Source: an uncultured Bacilli bacterium
GTDB lineage: Bacteria; Bacillota_I; Bacilli_A; RF39; UBA660
Assembly: GCA_947627525.1 (NCBI GenBank)
Contig: CANQWJ010000003.1
Coordinates: 1 to 19,953 of the forward strand
DNA length: 19,953 nucleotides
Direction: 5' to 3'
The translations under genes and the position numbers were made by a program. This document shows positions 6,732 through 13,263 of the stretch, one piece after another; the stretch's first letter is position 1, and each line of letters begins with the position of its first letter. A model generated the notes under the pieces. It made no database searches, had not been told where the DNA came from, and was given only the letters and a program-made list of their open reading frames with translations.

Positions 6732-7326
6732 ATTTTTATTGATAACAATTCTTACAATTATTTTTATAGTTTTAATAGTATTTGTTAAAACAAATGATTA
6801 TCTAGAAATAGATAGTTATATTTATAATTGCTTAATTAGTTTAAAAAATCCTTTATTTACAAAAATAGTAACTGGTATTACTAATTTTGGTGGTACTTTT
6901 ATCATAATAATATTAATTATTTTGAGCATTATAATTTTTAGAAAGAAAATATACTCTATTTTGATAACAGCAAATATAATTAGTGTGGTCTTAATAACAC
7001 AAGTTTTAAAAATGTTAATTCAAAGACCAAGACCTAGTGTTCCACATTTAGTTGAAGAAAGTGGTTTCAGTTTCCCATCAGGACACGCGATGGCTTCTCT
7101 TGCCTTTTATGGTTTTTTAATCTATTTAATATGGCAGACTAACATTAATAAAAAAGCTAAAATAGGTATAACAATAATTCTAGCAATACTAATATTATTA
7201 ATTGGTCTTAGTCGTATATATTTAGGAGTTCATTACTTTACTGATGTAGTAGCTGGTTTTATTTGTTCTACTATTTATCTATTAATATATATAGATTATG
7301 TAAAAAAATATATAAATAATGCATAA
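6715..7326 (+). CDS. PAP2-family membrane phosphatase
   Basis: This 203-aa protein has about six helices and all three PAP2 motifs: KMLIQRPRP (K99, R104, P105), FPSGHAMAS (P121, S122, H124) and LSRIYLGVHYFTD (R167, nucleophile-relay H173, D177). Such enzymes remove phosphate from lipid substrates such as phosphatidylglycerol phosphate, phosphatidic acid or undecaprenyl pyrophosphate at the outer membrane face. Which one cannot be told from sequence. The neighbouring PE pathway favours phospholipid metabolism, but recycling of undecaprenyl pyrophosphate is equally possible. The start at 6715 lies inside the upstream gene, 17 bp before its stop, with AGGAG about 10 nt upstream, so translation is likely coupled. 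Confidence 0.9.
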   Translation: MKKNLKFLLITILTIIFIVLIVFVKTNDYLEIDSYIYNCLISLKNPLFTKIVTGITNFGGTFIIIILIILSIIIFRKKIYSILITANIISVVLITQVLKMLIQRPRPSVPHLVEESGFSFPSGHAMASLAFYGFLIYLIWQTNINKKAKIGITIILAILILLIGLSRIYLGVHYFTDVVAGFICSTIYLLIYIDYVKKYINNA

Positions 7327-7367
7327 AAAACATTTTTTTACCAAATATATATGTAGGAGGTAAGAAA

Positions 7368-7574
7368 ATGGAAATATTACAAAAAGTAGCATTGGTACTT
7401 ACAATTATAGGAGCAATTAACTGGGGATTAATTGGTTTATTAGATTTTAATTTAGTAACGATGTTAACTGGTGGCATAGATATGATTGAAAATCTTATCT
7501 ATATTCTAGTTGGTGTTGCTGGAATCATTAATATTATGTTATTGTTCTATCATTATGAACCAAGTCATAAATAA
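7368..7574 (+). CDS. DUF378 small membrane protein
   Basis: This 68-aa protein has two helices (residues about 6-27 and 42-62). The first helix contains the family signature GAINWGLIGLLDFNLV, and the second ends in a short tail with histidines (YHYEPSHK). It matches DUF378 (YuzA-type) proteins, which are widespread in Bacillota and have no known function. It starts at ATG 7368 behind a full TAGGAGGT, 41 bp after the PAP2 gene. It is the last gene before the two-way terminator, so it probably closes the envelope transcript. Confidence 0.88.
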   Translation: MEILQKVALVLTIIGAINWGLIGLLDFNLVTMLTGGIDMIENLIYILVGVAGIINIMLLFYHYEPSHK

Positions 7575-7578
7575 AATA

Positions 7579-7635
7579 AATCTTAAGCATAAAAAAAGAT
7601 GCTGAAATAAGCATCTATATGTTTAAGATTTTTTT
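7579..7635. terminator. Nested bidirectional terminator
   Basis: Outer arms AATCTTAA (7579-7586) and TTAAGATT (7623-7630) are followed by a T run on the plus strand. Inner arms AGATGC (7598-7603 region) and GCATCT (7611-7616) are followed on the minus strand by seven T. The outer stem serves the plus genes and the inner stem the minus gene, whose stop codon lies within the plus T run. Confidence 0.75.
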
Positions 7636-8383
7636 AAGCATTAAGTATATACCATTTACCATTTATTCTTCCCACATACATTGTATGATCTAGGTCATTG
7701 TTATTTTCTTGATCATTGTATTTTGCTGTCATTTTTAATTTAACATCCACTTCATACATTGCACTAACTTTTAAATTAACTTTATAATTTTTATTGAATT
7801 CGTCATTGTATTCTTTTAGAACACTAGAAGAAATTTTTTCACCATCACTAATATCACATTTAATACTAAAAGAAATGGGTTGGCTTTTAGTGGTTTCTTT
7901 TATAGATTTAATCATACTATCCATGTCTTCAAAAACGTCATTATTATTTTGTATTTCTTTTGGAAATGCCTTTTTTAGAGATTCACTATCTAGATCATTG
8001 AAAGCTTTACAATATTGTTCTATTGGTGCTTTATAATTGCCATTAGAACTATTTAGTAGAAAGGTAGCAGCTAAAATAACTATTCCAACAGCAAGAACTA
8101 CTAAGACAATAATGAGCGGATTAAACTTTTGTTTATTTGTAGGATTACCAGGCGTATTAGGTTGTTGATTCATATTATTTCCATTAGGACCATATCCCAC
8201 TAAAGCAGGATCAGTCATTGGGGGAACAGAGTTATTCATCGGTTGATTATTCACATTGGGTTGTTCACCTAAACCATTAAAAGCAGGGTTATTCATTGGT
8301 TCAGGTCCAACGTTATTGGGAATTTGGTTCATCCCATTCATATTTTGATTGTTTTGATCATTGGGATCAAATTGATTATTCAT
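7634..8383 (-). CDS. Membrane protein with Asn/Pro/Gln-rich cytoplasmic N-terminus and small extracellular domain
   Basis: This 249-aa protein starts at ATG 8383 behind AAAGGAG. Residues 1-86 are low-complexity and very rich in Asn, Pro, Gln, Gly and Met (loose repeats such as NNQPMNN, NPAFNGLGEQPN, DPALVGYGPNGN). Residues 90-111 are one membrane helix with no signal cleavage site. Residues about 117-249 form an outside domain (APIEQYCKAFNDLDSESLKKAFP, ending YVGRINGKWYILNA) that looks like the NTF2-like/DUF4878-type fold of Gram-positive lipoproteins: a helix pair followed by strands ending in G.WYI. The family match is tentative. Proteins of this build (disordered proline/asparagine-rich tail, TM, small ectodomain) are frequent in Bacillota and mostly uncharacterised. 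It is monocistronic, with its own promoter and terminator. Confidence 0.8.
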   Translation of the reverse strand: MNNQFDPNDQNNQNMNGMNQIPNNVGPEPMNNPAFNGLGEQPNVNNQPMNNSVPPMTDPALVGYGPNGNNMNQQPNTPGNPTNKQKFNPLIIVLVVLAVGIVILAATFLLNSSNGNYKAPIEQYCKAFNDLDSESLKKAFPKEIQNNNDVFEDMDSMIKSIKETTKSQPISFSIKCDISDGEKISSSVLKEYNDEFNKNYKVNLKVSAMYEVDVKLKMTAKYNDQENNNDLDHTMYVGRINGKWYILNA

Positions 8384-8400
8384 ATTTTTACTCCTTTTAT

Positions 8401-8428
8401 TTTATATAATTATCTTATCATTTACCAA
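8401..8428 (-). promoter_or_regulatory. Promoter of the Asn-rich membrane protein gene
   Basis: On the minus strand: TTGGTA (8428-8423), a 16-bp spacer and TATAAA (8406-8401), 18 bp before ATG 8383. Confidence 0.5.
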
Positions 8429-8489
8429 AATAAAAGTAAACGATTTGGAAAAAAGGCATTGTAAGACTGTATACCTTTTGACATTTTCG

Positions 8490-8498
8490 TGATACAAT
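8490..8498 (+). promoter_or_regulatory. Extended -10 promoter of the threonylcarbamoyl-AMP synthase gene
   Basis: TGATACAAT (TG 8490-8491, hexamer 8493-8498) is an extended -10. A TTGACA at 8478-8483 is only 9 bp from it and cannot be its -35. The expected start near 8505 leaves about 10 nt of leader before GTG 8515. Confidence 0.5.
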
Positions 8499-8514
8499 AT
8501 GCGTGGTGATTGAA

Positions 8515-9540
8515 GTGACAAGAGTTTATGATTTTAAAAATGGTATAAATAATTTGGCCTTAAAAAAGTCAGGAGAGAAAATTAGAAATGGTAAATTAGT
8601 AATATTTCCTACAGAGACAGTCTATGGAATAGGGGCAAATGCTTTAGACTCTAAAGCTGTTGATGATATTTTTATAGCTAAGGGACGTGCTAACGACAAT
8701 CCTTTAATTGTGCATGTTTCTGATTTTGCGATGATTAAAGATTTAGTTGAAGAACCAAATACAATGGAAAAGAAATTATTAGATGCATTTATGCCAGGAC
8801 CATTTACTTTAATTTTAAAAAAGAAAGATATAATTCCTAACAATGTCAGTGCTAATTTAGATACCGTTGGTATTAGAATGCCAAGTAATAAAATAGCTCA
8901 TGATCTAATTGAAGCAGCTGGTGTTCCTATTGCAGCTCCTAGTGCTAATGTGTCATCTCGTCCTAGTGGAACGCAAGTTGAAGATATAATTGATGAGTTT
9001 CAAGATAAGGTTGACATAATCATTGATGGTGGCAAGACAAATATTGGTATAGAATCAACGGTTGTTAAAGTAATTGATGATATTCCTACCATTTTACGAC
9101 CAGGAAAGATAACTCCAGAAGATATTATGGCTGTTGTTGGTGTTTGTAAATTATCAGACAACCTCTTTAAAAAAGTGGATGGGGTAGTAGAAAGTCCGGG
9201 TATGAAATATAAACATTATGCTCCTAAGAGCAAGTGCTTATTAGTTTATAGTGATAATGATGAAGAAATGCTTAATATTATTAAACAAAATATTATGGAA
9301 AAAACTTTAATTATTGGTTGCGATGAACATGCATATTCATATGATTGTTATAAATATTTAAATTATGGTAAGAAATTAGATTATGATGCCATATCACATA
9401 ATATTTTTGCCTATCTTCGTCAAGCTGATAAGTATGACCCTGATCTAATTATTATTGAAGGTGTTAAAAAAGAAGGTATAGGGATTGCCATAATGAATCG
9501 TTTAATTAGAGCAGCAGGATATAATTACATTGAAAAATAA
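8515..9540 (+). CDS. tsaC: L-threonylcarbamoyladenylate synthase, Sua5 type (TsaC/YwlC)
   Basis: The enzyme makes threonylcarbamoyl-AMP from threonine, bicarbonate and ATP, the first step of t6A37 tRNA modification, in the cytoplasm. The 341-aa chain opens with the YrdC domain: KLVIFPTETVYGIGANAL, the KGR(x)NDNPLIVHV segment (K56, R58) and APSANVSSRPSGT. From about residue 200 the Sua5-specific C-terminal domain follows, after the linker SPGMKYKHYAPKS. That full length separates it from the short TsaC form. The start codon is GTG 8515, placed correctly behind GGTGAT (8505-8510); the GTG at 8503 lies within that leader. It stands alone, between the promoter at 8490 and the metal-exporter promoter that begins inside its last codons. 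Confidence 0.95.
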   Translation: MTRVYDFKNGINNLALKKSGEKIRNGKLVIFPTETVYGIGANALDSKAVDDIFIAKGRANDNPLIVHVSDFAMIKDLVEEPNTMEKKLLDAFMPGPFTLILKKKDIIPNNVSANLDTVGIRMPSNKIAHDLIEAAGVPIAAPSANVSSRPSGTQVEDIIDEFQDKVDIIIDGGKTNIGIESTVVKVIDDIPTILRPGKITPEDIMAVVGVCKLSDNLFKKVDGVVESPGMKYKHYAPKSKCLLVYSDNDEEMLNIIKQNIMEKTLIIGCDEHAYSYDCYKYLNYGKKLDYDAISHNIFAYLRQADKYDPDLIIIEGVKKEGIGIAIMNRLIRAAGYNYIEK

Positions 9541-9558
9541 CTAATCTATTGATATAAT
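9530..9558 (+). promoter_or_regulatory. Strong extended -10 promoter of the metal-exporter-like gene
   Basis: TTGAAA (9530-9535), a 17-bp spacer and TGATATAAT (hexamer 9553-9558, TG at 9550-9551). The -35 overlaps the end of the preceding coding region. Confidence 0.65.
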
Positions 9559-9585
9559 TTAAATACATTTAAAGGGGTGATATTT

Positions 9586-10443
9586 GTGTTTGATATAGTT
9601 TTAGATACTTTATTAGATGCACTTAAATTGTTACCATTTCTTTTCTTAGCTTTTTTATTAATTGAATTTATTGAACATAAATTGAGTAAGAAGAGTAAAA
9701 AGATTATTGAAAAGTCTGGTTATTTAGGACCACTTTTGGGTGGAATGTTAGGTCTTGTTCCGCAATGTGGATTCTCTGTCTTAGCAACCAATCTTTACAT
9801 TACGAGAATTATTTCTTTAGGAACTTTAATTTCCATTTATTTATCGACAAGTGATGAAATGTTACCTATCTTAATAATGGAAAAGGCGAGTTTCAGTATC
9901 ATCTTTAAAATTTTATTAATTAAATTTATCATTGGTATTAGTGCTGGTTTTATCATTGATTTTATTCTTCGTAAGAGTAAAAGAAAACAAAAGAAAAAGA
10001 AAGAAGACTATTCTATTTGTCATGATGAACATTGCCATTGTGATGAAGAAGGTATCTTTCTTGCTGCATTAACGCATACTCTAAAAACTTTATTCTTCAT
10101 TATCATTGTTTCTTTTGTTTTAAATATAATTATGACATATTTAGGAGAAGACTATATATCTAAAATATTTATGAAAGATAATATTCTCAGTCCTTTTTTA
10201 GCGAGTATCATCGGTTTAATTCCTAATTGTAGTGCGAGTATTATTTTAACAGAGTTATATATTGGTGGCGCTATTTCTTTCGCTAGTGTCATTTCGGGAT
10301 TACTAACAGGAAGTGGTGTTGCTTTACTAGTCTTATTTAAATCCAACAAGAACTTGAAAGAGAATTTAACCATTTTAGCTTTGATCTATTTGATTGGATC
10401 ATTTAGTGGTATCATAATTGAACTATTTAGTTTTCTTTTTTAG
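9586..10443 (+). CDS. Putative heavy-metal/manganese exporter-like permease (ArsP_2/DUF2899 type)
   Basis: This 285-aa protein has about eight to ten helices in two homologous halves. The first carries GLVPQCGFSVLATNLYITR and the second GLIPNCSASIILTELYIGG (P59-Q-C61 and P213-N-C215). Each is followed by an LGTLIS/FASVIS helix. Between the halves is a basic stretch (KSKRKQKKKKE) and a Cys/His cluster, ICHDEHCHCDEE (residues 145-155), a probable metal-binding cytoplasmic loop. The duplicated PxC motif is that of the putative heavy-metal exporter family PF11449, also named 'putative manganese transporter'. The substrate is not proven for the family. GTG 9586 follows AAAGGGGTGAT; the GTG at 9577 lies inside that site. 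The last 21 bases overlap the end of the convergent LysR gene. Confidence 0.78.
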   Translation: MFDIVLDTLLDALKLLPFLFLAFLLIEFIEHKLSKKSKKIIEKSGYLGPLLGGMLGLVPQCGFSVLATNLYITRIISLGTLISIYLSTSDEMLPILIMEKASFSIIFKILLIKFIIGISAGFIIDFILRKSKRKQKKKKEDYSICHDEHCHCDEEGIFLAALTHTLKTLFFIIIVSFVLNIIMTYLGEDYISKIFMKDNILSPFLASIIGLIPNCSASIILTELYIGGAISFASVISGLLTGSGVALLVLFKSNKNLKENLTILALIYLIGSFSGIIIELFSFLF

Positions 10444-11316
10444 ATAAGAAATAAATTCTTGAATAACAGAGTTATCTGTTATTTTTTTATTTATACAAAT
10501 TCCAATTTGGCGTGGTGGTATTTTGAATTTAGTATTTAAAACAACTAAATTACCATTTTTTACATCTTCTTTAATATGATTATAATTGACTAGGCCAATT
10601 CCGAGTCCCGCCTTAATAAAGTCAATAACTAGTCCATAACTCGCAAGATCATATTGACTATTTAAAATGATGTGTTCATCGCTTGCTATTCTTTCAATGA
10701 ATTGACGTGATGTTGAAGATTCATTTTGTAAGAGAAGGGGAAGAGAGTTTATTTCTTCCATTGAATATTCATGCTCATCTAAATTAAAAGCATCTTTTTT
10801 ATAACAAAAGACATCTTGAACTTGTTCAATTTCGATTATTTGGTGATTATCTTTATTATCGGGATTGACATTTAATAAAACTAAGTCTAGTTCATTATTA
10901 TCTAATTTATTTAATAGGATACTAGTAATATTTCTTGATATTTCAAATTTAATATCAGGATACTTTTCTTTAAAGATTTTTAAAACGGGAATTAGTGAAT
11001 ATTTAATTAAGGTTGTACCACTACCAATTCTAATTGTTTGATTAACTTTTTTGTTGTCCAATAAGTGATGTTTACCACTATTTAAATGTTCAATTGCTGA
11101 CTTTAAATAATCATATAATTCTTCACCATCTTTAGTTAATTCCATTCCTGACTTTATGCGATAGAATAGTTTAAATCCTAGTTCTTCTTCTAGTTTTTTA
11201 ATAGCTTGGGAAATAGCTGGTTGCGATATGTATAAATCTTTAGCGGCTTTAGTTAAATTTTTATTTTTGGCAACAAAATAAAAGATTTTATATAATTCAA
11301 AATTAATATTTTCCAA
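10423..11316 (-). CDS. LysR-family transcriptional regulator
   Basis: This 297-aa protein has an N-terminal winged helix-turn-helix: FELYKIFYFVAKNKNLTKAAKDLY, then ISQPAISQAIKKLEEELGFKLFYR, residues about 5-60. An effector-binding domain of two Rossmann-like lobes follows (KFEISRNITSILLNKLDNNELDLVLL at the hinge region; GLVIDFIKAGLGIGLVNYN near the end). The start codon is TTG at 11316, read from a well-spaced AAGGAGTGAT; no ATG in this frame fits as well. Its stop lies inside the convergent metal-exporter gene. Upstream is a perfect 7-bp-arm palindrome (11337-11353), a likely self-regulatory site. The target could be the divergent coaE operon or the convergent exporter; sequence cannot decide. 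Confidence 0.93.
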   Translation of the reverse strand: MENINFELYKIFYFVAKNKNLTKAAKDLYISQPAISQAIKKLEEELGFKLFYRIKSGMELTKDGEELYDYLKSAIEHLNSGKHHLLDNKKVNQTIRIGSGTTLIKYSLIPVLKIFKEKYPDIKFEISRNITSILLNKLDNNELDLVLLNVNPDNKDNHQIIEIEQVQDVFCYKKDAFNLDEHEYSMEEINSLPLLLQNESSTSRQFIERIASDEHIILNSQYDLASYGLVIDFIKAGLGIGLVNYNHIKEDVKNGNLVVLNTKFKIPPRQIGICINKKITDNSVIQEFISYLKKKTK

Positions 11317-11336
11317 TTATAATCACTCCTTATATA

Positions 11337-11353
11337 AGATATAAAATATATCT
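11337..11353. promoter_or_regulatory. Palindromic operator candidate for the LysR regulator
   Basis: AGATATA-AAA-TATATCT, perfect 7-bp arms around 3 bp, lies just downstream of the LysR gene's predicted -10 and near its transcription start. It fits an autoregulatory site (LysR boxes are T-N11-A dyads). The AT-rich context makes chance occurrence possible. Confidence 0.4.
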
Positions 11354-11359
11354 ATTATA

Positions 11360-11388
11360 CTTATAACTTAAAATCGATTATAATGCAA
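11360..11388 (-). promoter_or_regulatory. Promoter of the LysR gene
   Basis: On the minus strand: TTGCAT (11388-11383), a 17-bp spacer and TATAAG (11365-11360). The region overlaps the likely plus-strand promoter of coaE (TATAAT 11379-11384, with a poor -35 TTATAC at 11355-11360), so the two divergent transcripts probably compete. Confidence 0.45.
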
Positions 11389-11404
11389 GTAGGTGGGGAT
11401 GAAA

Positions 11405-11980
11405 ATGTTAATTGGGATAATGGGAAAATCAGGAAGTGGTAAGTCAACTATCACAAGACTTATCAATAGTGATAATAAATATCAAGTAATTGATGTCGAT
11501 GAAATTAATCATATGATTATTGATACTGAAGAATTTACTGATATAATAAGAAAAAAGTATCCTAACGTCCTTGAAAATGGTCAAGTTAATCGCCATAAAC
11601 TTGCTTCTATTCTTTATGAAGACAAAGATAAAATGCAAGAGTACAACGAATTGATTTGGAGTTTTACTAGTCGCATCCTTGAAAAGATGATAAGTGAGTC
11701 ACAAAAAGATATTATTATTGACTGGATGATGTTACCACTTACGAAGTTTTATCGTATGTGCGACTATAAGATTTTAGTTGATTGTAGTACTGAAACAAGA
11801 AGAAAGAGAATTGAAGAAAGAGATCTAGTTCCAAAAGAACATTTTTATGCTCGTGATAAAAATGCTGTTGAATATAATAGAGATGATTTTGATTTAATAA
11901 TTAATAATGAAGAGGGTGTTAATGTTGATGAAGTTAAAGGTATTGGGAAGTGTATCGCCTTACTGCACGAAAAAAGGTAA
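11405..11980 (+). CDS. coaE: Dephospho-CoA kinase
   Basis: It phosphorylates dephospho-CoA at the ribose 3' position, the last step of CoA synthesis. The 191-aa protein has a P-loop at GKSGSGKST (residues 7-15), the DVDEINHMI segment after strand 2, and the lid region DCSTETRRKRIEERD; the length is normal for CoaE. A long helix with IIDWMMLPLTKFYRMCDYKILVDC carries the CoA-side core. ATG 11405 is spaced 8 nt from AGGTGG (11391-11396); the earlier ATG at 11399 is too close to that site. The last 53 bases also encode the start of the next protein in a different frame. With coaD two genes on, assignment as CoaE is firm. Confidence 0.88.
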   Translation: MLIGIMGKSGSGKSTITRLINSDNKYQVIDVDEINHMIIDTEEFTDIIRKKYPNVLENGQVNRHKLASILYEDKDKMQEYNELIWSFTSRILEKMISESQKDIIIDWMMLPLTKFYRMCDYKILVDCSTETRRKRIEERDLVPKEHFYARDKNAVEYNRDDFDLIINNEEGVNVDEVKGIGKCIALLHEKR

Positions 11981-12671
11981 TTGTCCAGGATATTTGATAG
12001 AGGAGAATAATAATAAAATTCTACTTGATTGTGGTAATGGTATTACAAGAGAAATGTCTTTTCCCAAAAAATTAGAAAATTTAATAATAGTTATTAGTCA
12101 TCTTCATCGTGATCATTATGGTGATTTATTAACTCTTAGTTATGCCTCATATGTTTATCATCATCTTGGTCTATTAAAAGAAAAAATAAAAGTCTATCTT
12201 CCCAAAGATTCTTCTTTTGATAGTAAATATTTAATTTCTATGAGGGAATGTTTTATGGATTTTATTTTCTATGACGAAAAAATGACAATTAGAGTGGATG
12301 ATTTAAAAATAAGTTTTAAGAGAAATCCGCATCCTGTACCTACATATGCGATAAAAGTAGCGTCTACAGATGCAAGTATTGTTTATTCAGCTGATACAGG
12401 ATACCAAAATAATATTTTAGAAGAGTTTGCTAAAAATGCTGATTTACTAATATGTGAAACAACCTTTTTAAGTGGTCAAAAGAAAAGTGAAGATAATCAT
12501 TTAACGACAGTTGAAGCTGGAATGATTGCGAAAAAAGCGCAAGTAAAAAAACTATTGATAACGCACTTTTGGCCAGAGATTCCTAAAATTAAATATAAAT
12601 TGGAAACGCAGAGAATATTTAAGAATACAACCTTTGCTCAAGAAGGGCAAACTATTAAGATTGGAGGATAA
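11928..12671 (+). CDS. MBL-fold metallo-hydrolase (YhfI/RNase Z-like)
   Basis: This 247-aa metallo-beta-lactamase-fold protein contains the first strand MKLKVLGS, then LLDCGNG, the metal motif SHLHRDHYGD (H58, H60, D62, H63), NPHPVPTY, SADTGY (bridging Asp) and ITHFWPE (last His). This order matches small MBL hydrolases such as B. subtilis YhfI, cousins of RNase Z and phosphodiesterases; the substrate is unknown. The start at ATG 11928 lies 53 bp inside coaE, 9 nt after GAGGGTG. MKLKVLG is the first strand of the fold, so a later start would remove core structure and the overlap is therefore probably real. It ends 2 bp before coaD; the three form one operon. Confidence 0.88.
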   Translation: MKLKVLGSVSPYCTKKGNCPGYLIEENNNKILLDCGNGITREMSFPKKLENLIIVISHLHRDHYGDLLTLSYASYVYHHLGLLKEKIKVYLPKDSSFDSKYLISMRECFMDFIFYDEKMTIRVDDLKISFKRNPHPVPTYAIKVASTDASIVYSADTGYQNNILEEFAKNADLLICETTFLSGQKKSEDNHLTTVEAGMIAKKAQVKKLLITHFWPEIPKIKYKLETQRIFKNTTFAQEGQTIKIGG

Positions 12672-12673
12672 AA

Positions 12674-13144
12674 ATGTCAAATATTGTTTTTTATGCAGGA
12701 AGTTTTGATCCTTTTACTAATGGACATTTACAAGTTGTGAGGATTGCTAGTCAAACATTTAAACAAGTTATAGTAGGAATTGGTACTAATCCTGATAAAA
12801 CACCGCGATTTGCTAAAGAAAATATGAAAACAGCTATTGAAGAGAGTCTTAGAGAAGCTAAATTAAATAATGTCAAAACAATTATATATGATGGTGAGAC
12901 ATGGAAAGCAGCTAAAGAAAATGGTTGTGGTATTTTAATTAGAGGAATAAGAAACGAAACAGATTATCGTTATGAAGAGGAAATAGCTAATTATAATGAT
13001 AAATATGGAATAGAAACAATCTATTTACGTGCCTTCGGTTGTGGTAAGATTTCTTCAAGTTTTGTTTATCAAGAATTTTTAAAAAATAAAGATATATCAG
13101 AATATGTTCCTTCACCAGTAAAGAAACTAATTATGCGAAAATAA
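12674..13144 (+). CDS. coaD: Phosphopantetheine adenylyltransferase
   Basis: It transfers AMP from ATP to 4'-phosphopantetheine, the step before CoaE. The 156-aa protein starts with the nucleotidyltransferase motif FYAGSFDPFTNGH (His18), continues with ILIRGIRNETDYRYEEEIANYN, the characteristic CoaD strand-helix (canonical LIRGLRxxxDYxYE), and ends with the ISSSFVYQEF signature (canonical SSSxVRE). Length is normal. A few positions deviate (YAGS for YPGS, YQE for VRE), but all motifs are present and coaE lies two genes upstream. A strong GGAGGAT precedes ATG 12674. An unrelated cytidylyltransferase is much less likely. Confidence 0.92.
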   Translation: MSNIVFYAGSFDPFTNGHLQVVRIASQTFKQVIVGIGTNPDKTPRFAKENMKTAIEESLREAKLNNVKTIIYDGETWKAAKENGCGILIRGIRNETDYRYEEEIANYNDKYGIETIYLRAFGCGKISSSFVYQEFLKNKDISEYVPSPVKKLIMRK

Positions 13145-13174
13145 TTTTTCTTTTAAAAAAAATCTAAATATATG

Positions 13175-13183
13175 TGATATACT
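13175..13183 (+). promoter_or_regulatory. Extended -10 promoter of the GH3 gene
   Basis: TGATATACT (TG 13175-13176, hexamer 13178-13183) has no matching -35. The hexamer's last bases are the first bases of the dyad described at 13181-13250, and the expected start is near 13190. Confidence 0.5.
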
Positions 13184-13250
13184 ATATAAGTAATGATAAT
13201 TTCTTATAAAAAACAAACATATTCGTTTTTACTTATCATATTTATATAGT
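13181..13250. repeat. 70-bp imperfect inverted repeat in the GH3 leader
   Basis: Left arm 13181-13199 (ACTATATAA, gta, ATGATAA) pairs with right arm 13233-13250 (TTATCAT, at, TTATATAGT): 16 of 18-19 positions match. Inside, AAAAAC (13209-13214) pairs with GTTTTT (13225-13230). The ribosome-binding site AAGGGTGAT starts at once after the right arm. It could be a leader RNA structure or a DNA operator. Confidence 0.6.
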
Positions 13251-13263
13251 AAGGGTGATTTAG

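Noticed and set aside
8478..8483. Perfect TTGACA before the tsaC gene as a -35, or the overlapping segment as a Spo0A box
   Set aside because: Only 9 bp separate it from the extended -10, too short for sigma-A use, and on the minus strand AATGTCAAA matches the 0A box at only 7 of 9 positions.
9541..9585. Metal riboswitch (such as the Mn-sensing yybP-ykoY type) before the metal exporter
   Set aside because: The leader from the predicted start is only about 20 nt, too short for any known riboswitch.
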